Source: JAVVHH01 sp963848035
GTDB lineage: Bacteria > Pseudomonadota > Alphaproteobacteria > Acetobacterales > Acetobacteraceae
Direction of reading: 5' to 3'
Assembly (NCBI GenBank): GCA_963848035.1
Contig: CAWKCD010000002.1
Coordinates: forward strand, 79,874-143,873
DNA: 64,000 nt
The notes below the pieces were generated by a model. That model searched no databases. It saw only the letters and a list, made by a program, of their open reading frames with translations, and was not told where the DNA came from. Positions 9,298-17,716 of the stretch are shown piece after piece; the stretch's first letter is position 1; each line of letters begins with the position of its first letter. A program made the translations under genes and the position numbers.

Positions 9298-10890
9298 GCA
9301 TTATTCAAATTGAGACCGCGCAATGCAAACCCGTATCAAGGACTCAACGACGTGATAAAAGATGAAGTACGTATTCAACACCTTGCCCGGTTCCCCGACG
9401 AGTTAGAGATACTCAAGAAGATTGAACCAGATTTTGATATCACATGGGCATCGAGAATACGTAAGTTTAATACAGAGCTCTCTGTCTAATTCATCAAACC
9501 AAAACCCCATATTTCGCAGTCATTCGGATTTGACCAAGAGCTTATCATGGCTCTGTTCGACTATCCCAAGCTCGAGGCACGTTCAATCCAGGCAATTGAG
9601 CAAGTATTCCAACAACTTCCAGCCAAGGGGAGGGTAGATCAAACGGTTGGATTGTTAATCTCCGTCGCCAAGAATACTGAAAACTGGATCCACACTATAC
9701 GAGCCAAAATCCTCAGACGCGCGCTTACGTCGGCGTTTCAAAAACAGATCTTATTGCGTCTAGTGACAGCTGGTATCTTAGAAAAAAACTGGCAGCGCAA
9801 CTATTTTCTCGCGACCTTTTTGACTACACGCTTCCGCTTCACGAGGATCTATTCTTCTTCGGCAGACAGGCCATCGTTGCGGAACATATCGATGCGATCC
9901 GGCGTTCAGAGAACCGCGGCCTATTTGGCTTGCGGAAGACGGGAAAGACCTCAGTGCTGTTTAAAATAAAACGACAATGTGCAGATAATAACATTATTGC
10001 ACTATACTACGATTGTAAGCTCTCCTCTATTTATTGCTTAGGTGGAGACGAATTGCTGGACCGTATATGCGGGGAGATAGCCATTGCCACAGACCAACAA
10101 ATTGGAGTTTGGGCCAGCAAGAAGATGGCTGCGGATCGCTTCGTATCCTTAATCGAGAACTTGCCTGCCGAACGGCAACTTTGTTTGATATTTGATGAAA
10201 TCGAATACATCTCTCCGTCAAGCAAACTGGCTAAGCACTGGGCTGACCATTTTGTTCCCTTCTGGCAGACTATATGGTCAGCCCAAAGTCAGCATCGAAA
10301 ATTTGCATTCACCATTGCCGGTGTGAACGCTTCTGTTATGGAACAGGATAGAGTCAACGGCATTCAAAATCCGATGTTCGGGATAGTTAAAACACGCTAC
10401 CTTACTGGATTTGAAAAAGACGAAGTCCGCACTCTACTCAGTGTCTTCGGGAAACGTATGGGGATGCGGTTTGACGAGAGCTCCCTCAACGCGCTGTTCG
10501 AACGGTACGGCGGGCATCCCCTCTTGACGAGAATGATCTGCTCCCAAATCAACAACGGCCTCAAAGTGTCAGGTGCCACGCGGCCCGTTGCCGTGACGTC
10601 GGAAACAGTAGCACATGACTTGCAAAGCCGGGAGGACGAGGTTCAGTTCTATTGCGGGCATATCACTTCAGAATTAGAAGAATTCTATCCTAAAGAATTC
10701 TTCATGCTTGAAACACTAGCCTCGGGTAACACAACGGAATTTAACAATCTCTCCAGTGAGATTGATTATATTCGCCATCTTAAAGCTTACGGTCTTGTAG
10801 ATTTCTCAAAGCCTTATACCAAAGCTCCTGGCGTGTGACTCGCGGCGCTTGTGCGACGCGGTGACAATCTGATTCGGTGGCGGCGAACCG

Positions 10891-11966
10891 ATGAGGCCCG
10901 CCATGCCAATCCCGCTATGTGCCGATTACGATGCTGCTCGCCTTCGCCAGGCCGCTCGCGAGAGCAAGGACGCGGGTCAGACGCGGCGGTTGCTGGCGCT
11001 AGCCGCAATCTATGACGGGGCAAGCCGCACGGAGTCGGCTGCGATCGGCGGCGTCACGCTGCAGATCGTTCGGGATTGGGTGCTCAAGCTGAACGCCGGC
11101 GGCCCCGAGGCCCTCATCGACTACAAAGGCCCCGGTCCGCAGCCGATCTTGACCGACGCACACCGGGCCGCGCTGGCGCAGGCGATCGAGGATGGTCCGA
11201 TGCCGGCCATCCACGGCGTGGTGCGATGGCGGGTGATCGACCTGGTGCAGTGGCTGTCCGACGAGTTCCAAGTCGCCGTATCCAAGCAGACGTTGAGCCG
11301 TGAACTCCGCGCGATGGGATATCGCAGGCTCTCGGCCCGGCCGCGCCACCATACCCAGGCAACGGGCGCGATCGAGGCTTTTAAAAAAGCCTTCCCGCGT
11401 GCCTGGAGGCGATCGGGCGCGCGGCGGGCAGAGGACCAGGCGGCGTAGAGGTTTGGTTCGCCGACGAGGCCCGTATCGGCCAGAAGAACAAGATCACCCG
11501 GCGTTGGGCCAAGCGCGGCAGCCGCCCTTCGGCGCCGCAGGACCAGCGCACGGCATCGACCTACATCTTCGGTGCGATCTGCCCAGCGACCGGTGCAACG
11601 GCAGGCCTGGTTCTGCCCTGGTGCAACACCGAGGCGATGGGACTGCATCTAGCCGAGATCGCGGCAAGGGTCACACCGGGAAAGCACTGCGCGCTGCTGG
11701 TCGATCAGGCGGGCTGGCACATCTCGGATCGGCTCGTGGTTCCGGCCAACATCACTATCGTTCCGCTCCCCGCCAAATGCCCGGAGCTGAACCCGGTCGA
11801 GAATATCTGGCAGTTTCTGCGCAACAATTGGCTCTCAAACCGCGTGTTCGCCTCCTACAACGCTATCGTCGATCACTGCTGCGACGCCTGGAACCGCCTC
11901 ACCAACCAACCTTGGCGCGTTATGAGCATCGGACTGCGGCAATGGGTGCCAGGTCACGTGCCGTGA
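10891..11966 (+). CDS. IS630-family transposase, expressed through a -1 frameshift
   Basis: DDE-type transposase split in two frames. ORF1 (10891-11448) holds the N-terminal helix-turn-helix domain (RRLLALAAIYDGASRTESA, then VTLQIVRDWVLKL) and a winged-helix region. ORF2, in the -1 frame, holds the catalytic domain: first Asp in WFADEARIG, second Asp in LLVDQAGWH, Glu in NPVENIWQF. The frames meet at an A6G slippery heptamer (11383-11389). Slippage there gives an uninterrupted product of about 358 aa ending at the TGA at 11966. Both catalytic Asp and the Glu are intact, so the element may still be active. Confidence 0.9.
11383..11389 (+). promoter_or_regulatory. A-AAA-AAG slippery site for -1 ribosomal frameshifting
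   Basis: In the ORF1 frame the sequence reads TTT AAA AAA GCC. A one-base backward slip on AAA AAA G continues as AGC CTT CCC GCG TGC, which is the frame encoding the DDE catalytic domain. A canonical heptamer exactly where the two transposase halves meet argues for programmed shifting, not damage. Confidence 0.75.
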
Positions 11967-12635
11967 GTCTCGGTATTACATTCCTGAGTTTAGAATACCG
12001 ATCATTAAGGGATTTATTGCGTCCAAATGGAGACGGCGAAACGGCTATAATTCCACACGGTATATCGTTCCTCTTCATCGCCGCCTTGAATTTGTATCGG
12101 GCCGTGCAGCTTCTATATTGCGAGAAATGCGCCTGGCAGAGAAGAGGTTTACATCCCTTTCTCTTCCCCACCTGTATTCTGGATCAGGACCTTCTGAGGC
12201 CGAGTTATTTGCCGCAGCGGCCGTTTGTCAGTCACGAGAGGAGCTAGTGGCATTTTTAAACCAGGCAAATCGTAGCCTCATAGAACCAATTGACAAGACG
12301 GGAGATGTTCTCTCCGTGCGTAATTACTTCTTTACGGATTTGAAGAGTGCATACCCCCGCCTCTGGCCGTCCCTGAATTGAGTAAGAGCGTACCGTAACC
12401 ACTTCCTTCATCTCGATCTGACGCCATTGGCGAAGCAACAATACAGCTCCTTCTTACACCTTGATCTCGATAGTCGCTCCCCAGAGGATGTCCCTGACGG
12501 TTGGTTCCAACTTCAATCTGCCGTGCTTAATGAACTGCTGATTGGCCTGCAGGCAGAGATGGCCGTCTACGATTAGGCCGTTAGTTCAAGAACATCGGAG
12601 CACGGCATCGCCAGCACAAATGTAGCCCAGCAAGC

Positions 12636-12665
12636 GTAGGGCGGAAAAGCGCAGCGCATTCCGCC
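12636..12665. repeat. REP palindrome, left copy flanking the Y1 transposase
   Basis: A 30-nt sequence beginning GTAGGGCGGAAAAGCGCAGC and ending TTCCGCC. GGCGGAA and TTCCGCC form an internal stem. It is the exact reverse complement of 13238-13267 on the other side of the transposase gene, the expected layout of a RAYT gene and its REP pair. Confidence 0.93.
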
Positions 12666-12673
12666 ACCTTCGC

Positions 12674-13207
12674 TCAACACCGCTCGCCCGCCTCCATCAA
12701 CTCACCCGCGCTCCCCACCCACCCCGGCGAATACAATCCAGCCGCCACGCAACGGCGAAACGATGAATACGGCCAATCCGCCGGATGCGACACATACCCA
12801 TGCTTGACCGGGTTGAAGTGCGTGTAGTCCATGTGAGACGTATAATCCCGCGCGTCTCGGATCGTGTGTTCCCAATATCGAAGCTGCCAAATCCCACGCT
12901 CGCCACGCCGAGCCATCGTTTCGCTCGGCGCCCCAGCCCCCGGCAACGCCTTCGAGAACGCCGTCTTGATCGCCCGCCAGCGGCCCGCAAACTCAGCATC
13001 GCCCTCAGGCAACGTCCACACACAATGCATGTGATCCGGCAACACCACCCACGCATCGATCGTGAAAGGGGCGCGTGGCCGTGCCTGGCGCGCGGCGCCG
13101 CGCAGCATTTCGATACGGGCGACGAGAAGGTCCGACCGCCGGTCGAGCAAATTCACCGTAAAGAAAAAGCAACCGCCCGAGATGAAACTACGGCGATAAT
13201 CCGGCAT
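12674..13207 (-). CDS. REP-associated tyrosine transposase (RAYT, Y1/TnpA_REP family)
   Basis: Single-strand DNA transposase of 177 aa thought to bind, cut and spread REP palindromes. Start at 13207 (MPDYRRSFISGG); the longer open frame to 13564 runs through the REP and the ureohydrolase gene and is rejected. Seen: the typical N-terminus GGCFFFTVNLLDRR, the HUH-type His-x-His in LPDHMHCVWTLPEGD, RGIWQLRYWEHTIRDARDY, and the tyrosine-containing YTHFNPVKHGYV. All catalytic motifs look intact. It is flanked within about 30 bp by perfect inverted REP copies. Confidence 0.93.
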   Translation of the reverse strand: MPDYRRSFISGGCFFFTVNLLDRRSDLLVARIEMLRGAARQARPRAPFTIDAWVVLPDHMHCVWTLPEGDAEFAGRWRAIKTAFSKALPGAGAPSETMARRGERGIWQLRYWEHTIRDARDYTSHMDYTHFNPVKHGYVSHPADWPYSSFRRCVAAGLYSPGWVGSAGELMEAGERC

Positions 13208-13237
13208 CGGACGACCGTAGCGCGCGCCTCTCGTTTC

Positions 13238-13267
13238 GGCGGAATGCGCTGCGCTTTTCCGCCCTAC
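13238..13267. repeat. REP palindrome, right copy flanking the Y1 transposase
   Basis: Exact reverse complement of 12636-12665: it begins GGCGGAATGCGCTGCGCTTT and ends CCGCCCTAC. The inward-facing arrangement around the transposase is characteristic of RAYT loci. Confidence 0.93.
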
Positions 13268-13338
13268 AAAATCTCGCCAGCGTCCGCTTCCTCGCTGCGA
13301 TCGTCCTAAATGCTCAAAGCCGACCGCCGAAAAACCCC

Positions 13339-14283
13339 TCACCCCCGCGCCAAAACCCCAATCACATTCGCCAAAATCCGCCCCGCCACCAACGCCCCCG
13401 CCCCATCCCGATCCCGCGCCGGCATGAACTCCACCAGGTTGAACCCAGCGATCCGAGCCTTCGCCGCCACCCCCTGCAACAACCCCACCATCTGCCAATA
13501 ACTCAGCCCGCCCGGCGTCGGCGCGATCACCGCCGGCATGATCGACGGATCCAGCCCATCGCAATCAAACGCGAAAACCACCTTCGACCCCGACGGCACC
13601 AACTCCAGCACCGCCCCGATCCCCTTCTCCTGCACCGCCTGCCCCGAAACGAACACGCACCCCGCCGCCTTCGCATCCGCCAGATCCCGCGGCCGCGCCG
13701 ACCCGGTGCCGCGCTGTCCCACCTGGATGATCCGCTCGAACGCCCCCATCTCGGCGGCCCGGCGCATCGTCGACGACAGCCCCATCCGCTCGCCATCCAC
13801 CTCGTCGCGCCAATCGATATGCGCATCCACCTGCACGATCACATGCCGTCCCGCCTCGGCGAATGCCTGCAGGTTCGGGATCTGCACCGAATCGTCGCCC
13901 CCGATCAGCACCGGGACCGCCCCGCGCGACAAGATCGTCCGCGTCGCCGCATGAATGCGCGCCCGGTTCCCCGCCGGGTCGTCCGGCGCGCAGGCGAGAT
14001 CACCGAGATCCACCGCCTTCACGCCGTTCCCGCCCAGCAACGGTCCGCCCAGGTCGAAATCGTGATGCTCGATCGTCGCCGCATAATGCGCCATCGCCGC
14101 GCGGATAGCCCCCGGCGCGTCGGCGCAGTAAGCGCCCACCCGCCCGTACGGCGTCGCGCACGGCACCCCCAACACCGCGATGCCCGCATCGAACCCGTCC
14201 AGCGCGCCGCCCGGCAGCCCCATGAACGTGCTCGCCCTGCTGCCGCCATACATCGCCCCAGCATCCGGCGCCGTGCCACCCAT
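13339..14283 (-). CDS. Ureohydrolase (agmatinase/arginase family)
   Basis: Binuclear-metal hydrolase of 314 aa that releases urea from a guanidino compound (agmatine, guanidino acids or similar). Seen: metal-binding motifs DAHID and FDCDGLDPS, and GGDDS where arginase and agmatinase usually have GGDHS. The His-to-Asp change at a metal ligand marks a subfamily whose substrate I cannot name. The ATG at 14283 follows a GAGGGAGA ribosome-binding site. It is the last gene of a minus-strand group with a peptide-type binding protein, so uptake and deguanidination of a small guanidino compound is plausible. Confidence 0.88.
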   Translation of the reverse strand: MGGTAPDAGAMYGGSRASTFMGLPGGALDGFDAGIAVLGVPCATPYGRVGAYCADAPGAIRAAMAHYAATIEHHDFDLGGPLLGGNGVKAVDLGDLACAPDDPAGNRARIHAATRTILSRGAVPVLIGGDDSVQIPNLQAFAEAGRHVIVQVDAHIDWRDEVDGERMGLSSTMRRAAEMGAFERIIQVGQRGTGSARPRDLADAKAAGCVFVSGQAVQEKGIGAVLELVPSGSKVVFAFDCDGLDPSIMPAVIAPTPGGLSYWQMVGLLQGVAAKARIAGFNLVEFMPARDRDGAGALVAGRILANVIGVLARG

Positions 14284-14363
14284 CGTCGTCTCCCTCGCTA
14301 AGTCAGACTTTGGCCCGCATCGCGATCACCCAAACCATTGGCCGCCAGCGGCGCCTCAACCGG

Positions 14364-15929
14364 CTACCCCTTGCTCACCCCCCAGAACTTCGCAAACCCC
14401 GGCAACACCCCGCTCAACGCCGTCCGCGTCACCGTCGGCTGCAAGATCTGCCCCAACGGCAAATACGGCGCCTCCCGCAACACCTGCACCTGCATGCGCT
14501 CCGCGATCGCCTTCTGCTCCGCCCGCGTTCCCGCCGCGAACCACTCCGTCCGCAACGCCTCCAGCGCCGGGTCCGTCGGCCAGCCATACCAGGCCTTCAC
14601 CCCGTCCCCCCGCGTCAGGAAACTCACCGCCGGGTTCACCAGCCCATCACCCCCCACCGCCGACGGAAAACAGCTCCACCCGCCATGGTCCACATCCCCC
14701 TTGTTGACCCGGCGCTGGAACATGCTCGCCGCCTCCATCGCCTGGTCGTCCACGTTCAGCCCCAGCTTCTTGAACAGATCCGCCCCCACCGCCGCCATCA
14801 CCGAGTTCACCGGATGGTCCGTCGGCTCCAGCATCACCACCCGCTCGCCCTTGTACCCCGCCGCCACGATCGCCCGCCGCGCCGCCTCCACGCTCGCAAT
14901 CCCCTCCGCCTCCGCCAGCCCAACGCTGCTCGCCAGCGGCGTCCCCGGACAGAAAATCCCCACATCCGTCAGCGTATTCGCCGGCTCCTCCGAGAAGGCC
15001 TGCATGAACTCCCGCTGCCGGGTCGCGCTCAACACCGCCCGCCGGATCGCCACATTATCGAACGGCGGATGCAGACAGTTGAACCGCAGGATCGGCACCA
15101 CCCCCGTCCGATCGTTCACCCAAACCCGCAAATTCCGATCCGCCCGCAACGGCGGCAACAAATCCGGCGCCGGGCTCTCCAACCAATCCACCGCCCCCGT
15201 CTGCACCGCGGCCGCCGCCGTCGCCGCCTCCGGCATGATCAGCCACTCCACCCGGTCGATCATCACCCGCTTGCCGCCCGCCGTCCCCACCGGCGCATCC
15301 GCCCGCGGCACGTAATCCGCGAACCGCTCGTAGACGATCCGCGACCCCGGCACCCGCTCGCTCTCCACCAGCCGGAACGGCCCGCTCCCCGCGATCTCCG
15401 CCAACGGCTTGCTCGCCGGCTGCGACGCCAACCGCTCCGGCATCATCGGACACATGTTCGGCGAAACCTTCGCCAGCGCATCCGGCAGCAACGGAAACGG
15501 CCGCTTCAACCGAAACCGGATCGTCCGATCGTCCGGCGCGGACAGCTCGTCCGTCGCCGCCAGCAGCATCCCCCCGAACCCCTCGACCGAAGCCCACCGC
15601 CGGATCGAAGCCACGCAATCCCGCGCCAGCACCGGACTGCCATCATGGAACCGCAGCCCCTCCCGCAACCGCAAAATCCACGTCAGCCCATCCGACGCCG
15701 TGTCGTGCCCCTCGAGCATCTGCGGATGCGGCACGAAATCCTCGTCCACCCCGAACAGCGTGTCGAACACCATGAACCCGTGCGTCCGAACCTGCGCCGC
15801 CGTATTCGCCACCGGGTCCAGCACCGGCACGTCCGTATTCGGCACGAACCGCACCACAAGCGACGTCTGCCCCACCGCCGGCGCCGCCAGCACCGAAGCG
15901 GCCGCCCCGAGAAATTGCCGCCGCCGCAT
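14364..15929 (-). CDS. Peptide/nickel-type ABC transporter substrate-binding protein (family 5)
   Basis: Periplasmic binding protein of 521 aa (SBP_bac_5). The N-terminus MRRRQFLGAAASVLAAPAVG is a twin-arginine-like or Sec signal. Seen: family features NTAAQVRTHGFMVFDTLFG, LTWILRLREGLRFHDGSP, and LNVDDQAMEAASMFQRRVNKGD near the C-terminus. Its ATG overlaps the upstream dehydrogenase stop by one base. No cognate Dpp/Opp permeases or ATPases are adjacent, so it either uses a transporter encoded elsewhere or serves as an orphan receptor. The ligand is unknown. Confidence 0.9.
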   Translation of the reverse strand: MRRRQFLGAAASVLAAPAVGQTSLVVRFVPNTDVPVLDPVANTAAQVRTHGFMVFDTLFGVDEDFVPHPQMLEGHDTASDGLTWILRLREGLRFHDGSPVLARDCVASIRRWASVEGFGGMLLAATDELSAPDDRTIRFRLKRPFPLLPDALAKVSPNMCPMMPERLASQPASKPLAEIAGSGPFRLVESERVPGSRIVYERFADYVPRADAPVGTAGGKRVMIDRVEWLIMPEAATAAAAVQTGAVDWLESPAPDLLPPLRADRNLRVWVNDRTGVVPILRFNCLHPPFDNVAIRRAVLSATRQREFMQAFSEEPANTLTDVGIFCPGTPLASSVGLAEAEGIASVEAARRAIVAAGYKGERVVMLEPTDHPVNSVMAAVGADLFKKLGLNVDDQAMEAASMFQRRVNKGDVDHGGWSCFPSAVGGDGLVNPAVSFLTRGDGVKAWYGWPTDPALEALRTEWFAAGTRAEQKAIAERMQVQVLREAPYLPLGQILQPTVTRTALSGVLPGFAKFWGVSKG

Positions 15930-16798
15930 CACTCCGCCGCCTTCTTCGCCTGCATCGTCGCCGTCAAAGCATCCAGCAGCGGCGCCAACTCCGGCAGCTC
16001 CCGCGCCGCCCCCATCTCCACGCCCCGCCGCCAAGCCCAATCCTGCCGCTCCGTGATCGCCCGGCTCAGCATCGGCTCCACCCCCGCATCCTCGACCGTG
16101 CGCGACACCTCCCGCATCTCCTCCGCCCGCCGCTTGCCATGGATCAGCGCCCGGCTGATCACGTACCGCGCCAGCTTCGGCCAATCCGAATGCGGCAGCG
16201 TATCCCCCAGCGTCCGCAGCACCTCGTCCTCGACCCCGTAATGCCGCGCCGCCAGCATGCACTCCGTCGTCAGCGCCTCGATCCCCTTGATCATCACGCT
16301 CCGGCACATCTTGACCGACGAAGCCCGCCCGATCTCGGGGGAAAAATCCGTCAGATCCATCCCGAACCCGGCCGCCGCCGCCATGAACGCGGCCACATGC
16401 GGGCCGCCCAGCAGCATCGGCGTCCGCAGCCGCTTCGGCGGCACGCTCGCCATCACCGCCGCCTCCACATACCGCCCGCCCGCCGCCTCGATCAGCCGCG
16501 CCGCCCCAGCCTTCGTCTCCGGCGCGATGCTGTTCACATCCACCACGAACGGCGCCCCGCCCAACGCCCCCTCGAGCGAACGCATCGCCGCCATCACCGA
16601 CCCGGCGGTCACGCACACGAACACCATCGAGGCATTGCCAACCGCATCGGCCGCATCGGCCGCCGCGACCCCCGCCTCCGCCGCGCGCGCCTGCGCCTGC
16701 GCATCGATGTCGAACGCGGCAACCTCCGCGCCGAGCGCCAGCAGGTCGCGAGCGAAGATGCCGCCCACTTCGCCAAAGCCGATGATCGCGACCTTCAT
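15929..16798 (-). CDS. NAD(P)-dependent oxidoreductase with DUF1932 C-terminal domain
   Basis: Protein of 289 aa from the beta-hydroxyacid dehydrogenase superfamily. The N-terminal Rossmann fold carries VAIIGFGEVGGIFARDL. The helical C-terminal part (from about residue 185, with KMCRSVMIKGIEALTTECMLAA) matches the DUF1932 type associated with 6-phosphogluconate-dehydrogenase-like proteins. The ATG at 16798 (MKVAIIGFG) is preferred over the upstream in-frame start because the fold begins there directly. The substrate is not determinable. It sits 126 bp downstream of the shikimate-dehydrogenase-like gene and overlaps the binding-protein gene. Confidence 0.85.
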   Translation of the reverse strand: MKVAIIGFGEVGGIFARDLLALGAEVAAFDIDAQAQARAAEAGVAAADAADAVGNASMVFVCVTAGSVMAAMRSLEGALGGAPFVVDVNSIAPETKAGAARLIEAAGGRYVEAAVMASVPPKRLRTPMLLGGPHVAAFMAAAAGFGMDLTDFSPEIGRASSVKMCRSVMIKGIEALTTECMLAARHYGVEDEVLRTLGDTLPHSDWPKLARYVISRALIHGKRRAEEMREVSRTVEDAGVEPMLSRAITERQDWAWRRGVEMGAARELPELAPLLDALTATMQAKKAAE

Positions 16799-16924
16799 GA
16801 CCCGCCTCCCCCGCACAATTCGCTGGAAGATAACGCCCGCGCGCAGCCCCGGCTATTCGGCGCCACGCATGGCCGTCGCGCCCCCCATCACATCCGCACA
16901 ATGCCCCGGCCGCGGGAGCGACGT

Positions 16925-17716
16925 TTAACGCTTGCTCATCGGGGCCAACAGGAAATCGACCATCAACTGCTGCAACGCCTCGTACATCTCCCCGCCCGTC
17001 GCCGTCACACAGCCACGAGCCCGCGCGGCCGCAATCAGCTCGGGCACCGCGGGCTGGGTGACGACGCAACCGACATACATCGACGATGTGAGCCGCGCCG
17101 TGTCGACCGGCGGCAGGTCGCCCACGCGCATCCCCGCCGGGCTCGCATTGCAGACCAGGTCGAACCCGGCCGGATCGGCCGAGCCGACCGCCGCAATCCG
17201 CCCGATCCGCGCGATCAATCCGTCGCGCCGCTCTCGATCCGCGTCATGGATGGCGAGCTGGGCCACCCCGGCCTCGAGCAGCGCATACGCGATCGCCGAC
17301 CCGGCGCCGCCGGCCCCCACCAGCAGCGCCCGCTTTCCACGGGGATCGACGCCCTTGAGGCGCATCGCCCGCACGAACCCCTCCCCATCGAACTGGTCGG
17401 CGTGCCAACCGCCGCCGGGCCGCCGCCGCATGATGCTGGCCGCCTCGATGAAACCGGCTCGGTCCGACGAGCTGACGCAATACCGGAACGCCGCGAACTT
17501 ATGCGGCACCGTCACGATCAGCCCGTCCAGGTTCTTCATCCGGTCGCACACCGACAAGAAATCGCCGAGATCCTCCGCCGCCACCTGCGCCGGCACGCAG
17601 ATCGCGTCGACCCCGCGCGCCGCGAACGCCGCCGTCACACCGCCGGGCGAACGCACCTGCGCGATCGGGTCGCCCACGATCATGAACAACCGCGTCGCCC
17701 CGCTCAGCCCGATCAT
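16925..17716 (-). CDS. Shikimate dehydrogenase-like protein (AroE family paralogue)
   Basis: Protein of 263 aa with the AroE fold. The substrate domain carries the catalytic Lys in VTVPHKFAAF, followed by DGEGFVRAM (Asp of the usual NTDGxG motif, with NT replaced) and the nucleotide loop VGAGGAGSAIAYALLEAG. The substitutions and the location inside a transporter operon argue for a catabolic relative (quinate/shikimate or aminoshikimate-type) over the biosynthetic enzyme. Its ATG overlaps the stop of the large Liv gene by four bases (ATGA), so it is translationally coupled to uptake. Confidence 0.85.
   Translation of the reverse strand: MIGLSGATRLFMIVGDPIAQVRSPGGVTAAFAARGVDAICVPAQVAAEDLGDFLSVCDRMKNLDGLIVTVPHKFAAFRYCVSSSDRAGFIEAASIMRRRPGGGWHADQFDGEGFVRAMRLKGVDPRGKRALLVGAGGAGSAIAYALLEAGVAQLAIHDADRERRDGLIARIGRIAAVGSADPAGFDLVCNASPAGMRVGDLPPVDTARLTSSMYVGCVVTQPAVPELIAAARARGCVTATGGEMYEALQQLMVDFLLAPMSKR

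Larger units (their letters stand above)
10817..11975 (+). mobile_element. IS630-family insertion sequence
   Basis: The element runs from TACC at 10817 to GGTA at 11975 and has imperfect terminal inverted repeats: TACCAAAGCTCCTGGC on the left against TACCGAGACTCACGGC (reverse complement) on the right, about 16 of 23 positions matching to GTGAC. TTA lies directly outside both ends (10814-10816 and 11976-11978). Removing the element plus one TTA rejoins the flanking ATPase gene in frame (AAG CCT TAC ATT CCT GAG). IS630 elements classically duplicate TA, which is contained in these flanks. Confidence 0.88.
9298..12576 (+). pseudogene. Large P-loop ATPase gene, broken by stops, a frameshift and an IS630 insertion
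   Basis: Joining frames across the lesions gives one protein of about 700 aa. Segment 1 (9298 to about 9690) carries an in-frame TAA at 9487-9489. A -1 shift near 9680-9700 leads to segment 2 (to 10816) with RAYVGVSKTDL, FFFGRQAIVAEHIDAI, Walker A GLRKTGKTS and Walker B LCLIFDEIE. The IS630 follows. Segment 3 (11976-12576) resumes as IPEFRIPIIKGFIASKWRR, has an in-frame TGA at 12379-12381 (TGG would restore Trp) and ends AEMAVYD. Composition is AT-richer than its neighbours, which suggests horizontal origin. The architecture (N-terminal region, AAA/STAND-like ATPase, C-terminal extension) resembles standalone ATPases found in defence or mobile islands; that function is inferred. The 5' end is uncertain. 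Confidence 0.72.

Noticed and set aside
9132..9365. 77-codon open frame at the island start
   Set aside because: No motif, ribosome-binding site or partner. Another frame in the same stretch (from about 9298, reading NPYQGLNDVIKDEVRI) continues as the ATPase gene and looks coding.
12674..13564. 296-aa version of the Y1 transposase with a 119-residue N-terminal extension
   Set aside because: The extension reads through the REP and the antisense of the ureohydrolase and is Gly/Ala-rich without motifs; MPDYRRS at 13207 is the normal family start.
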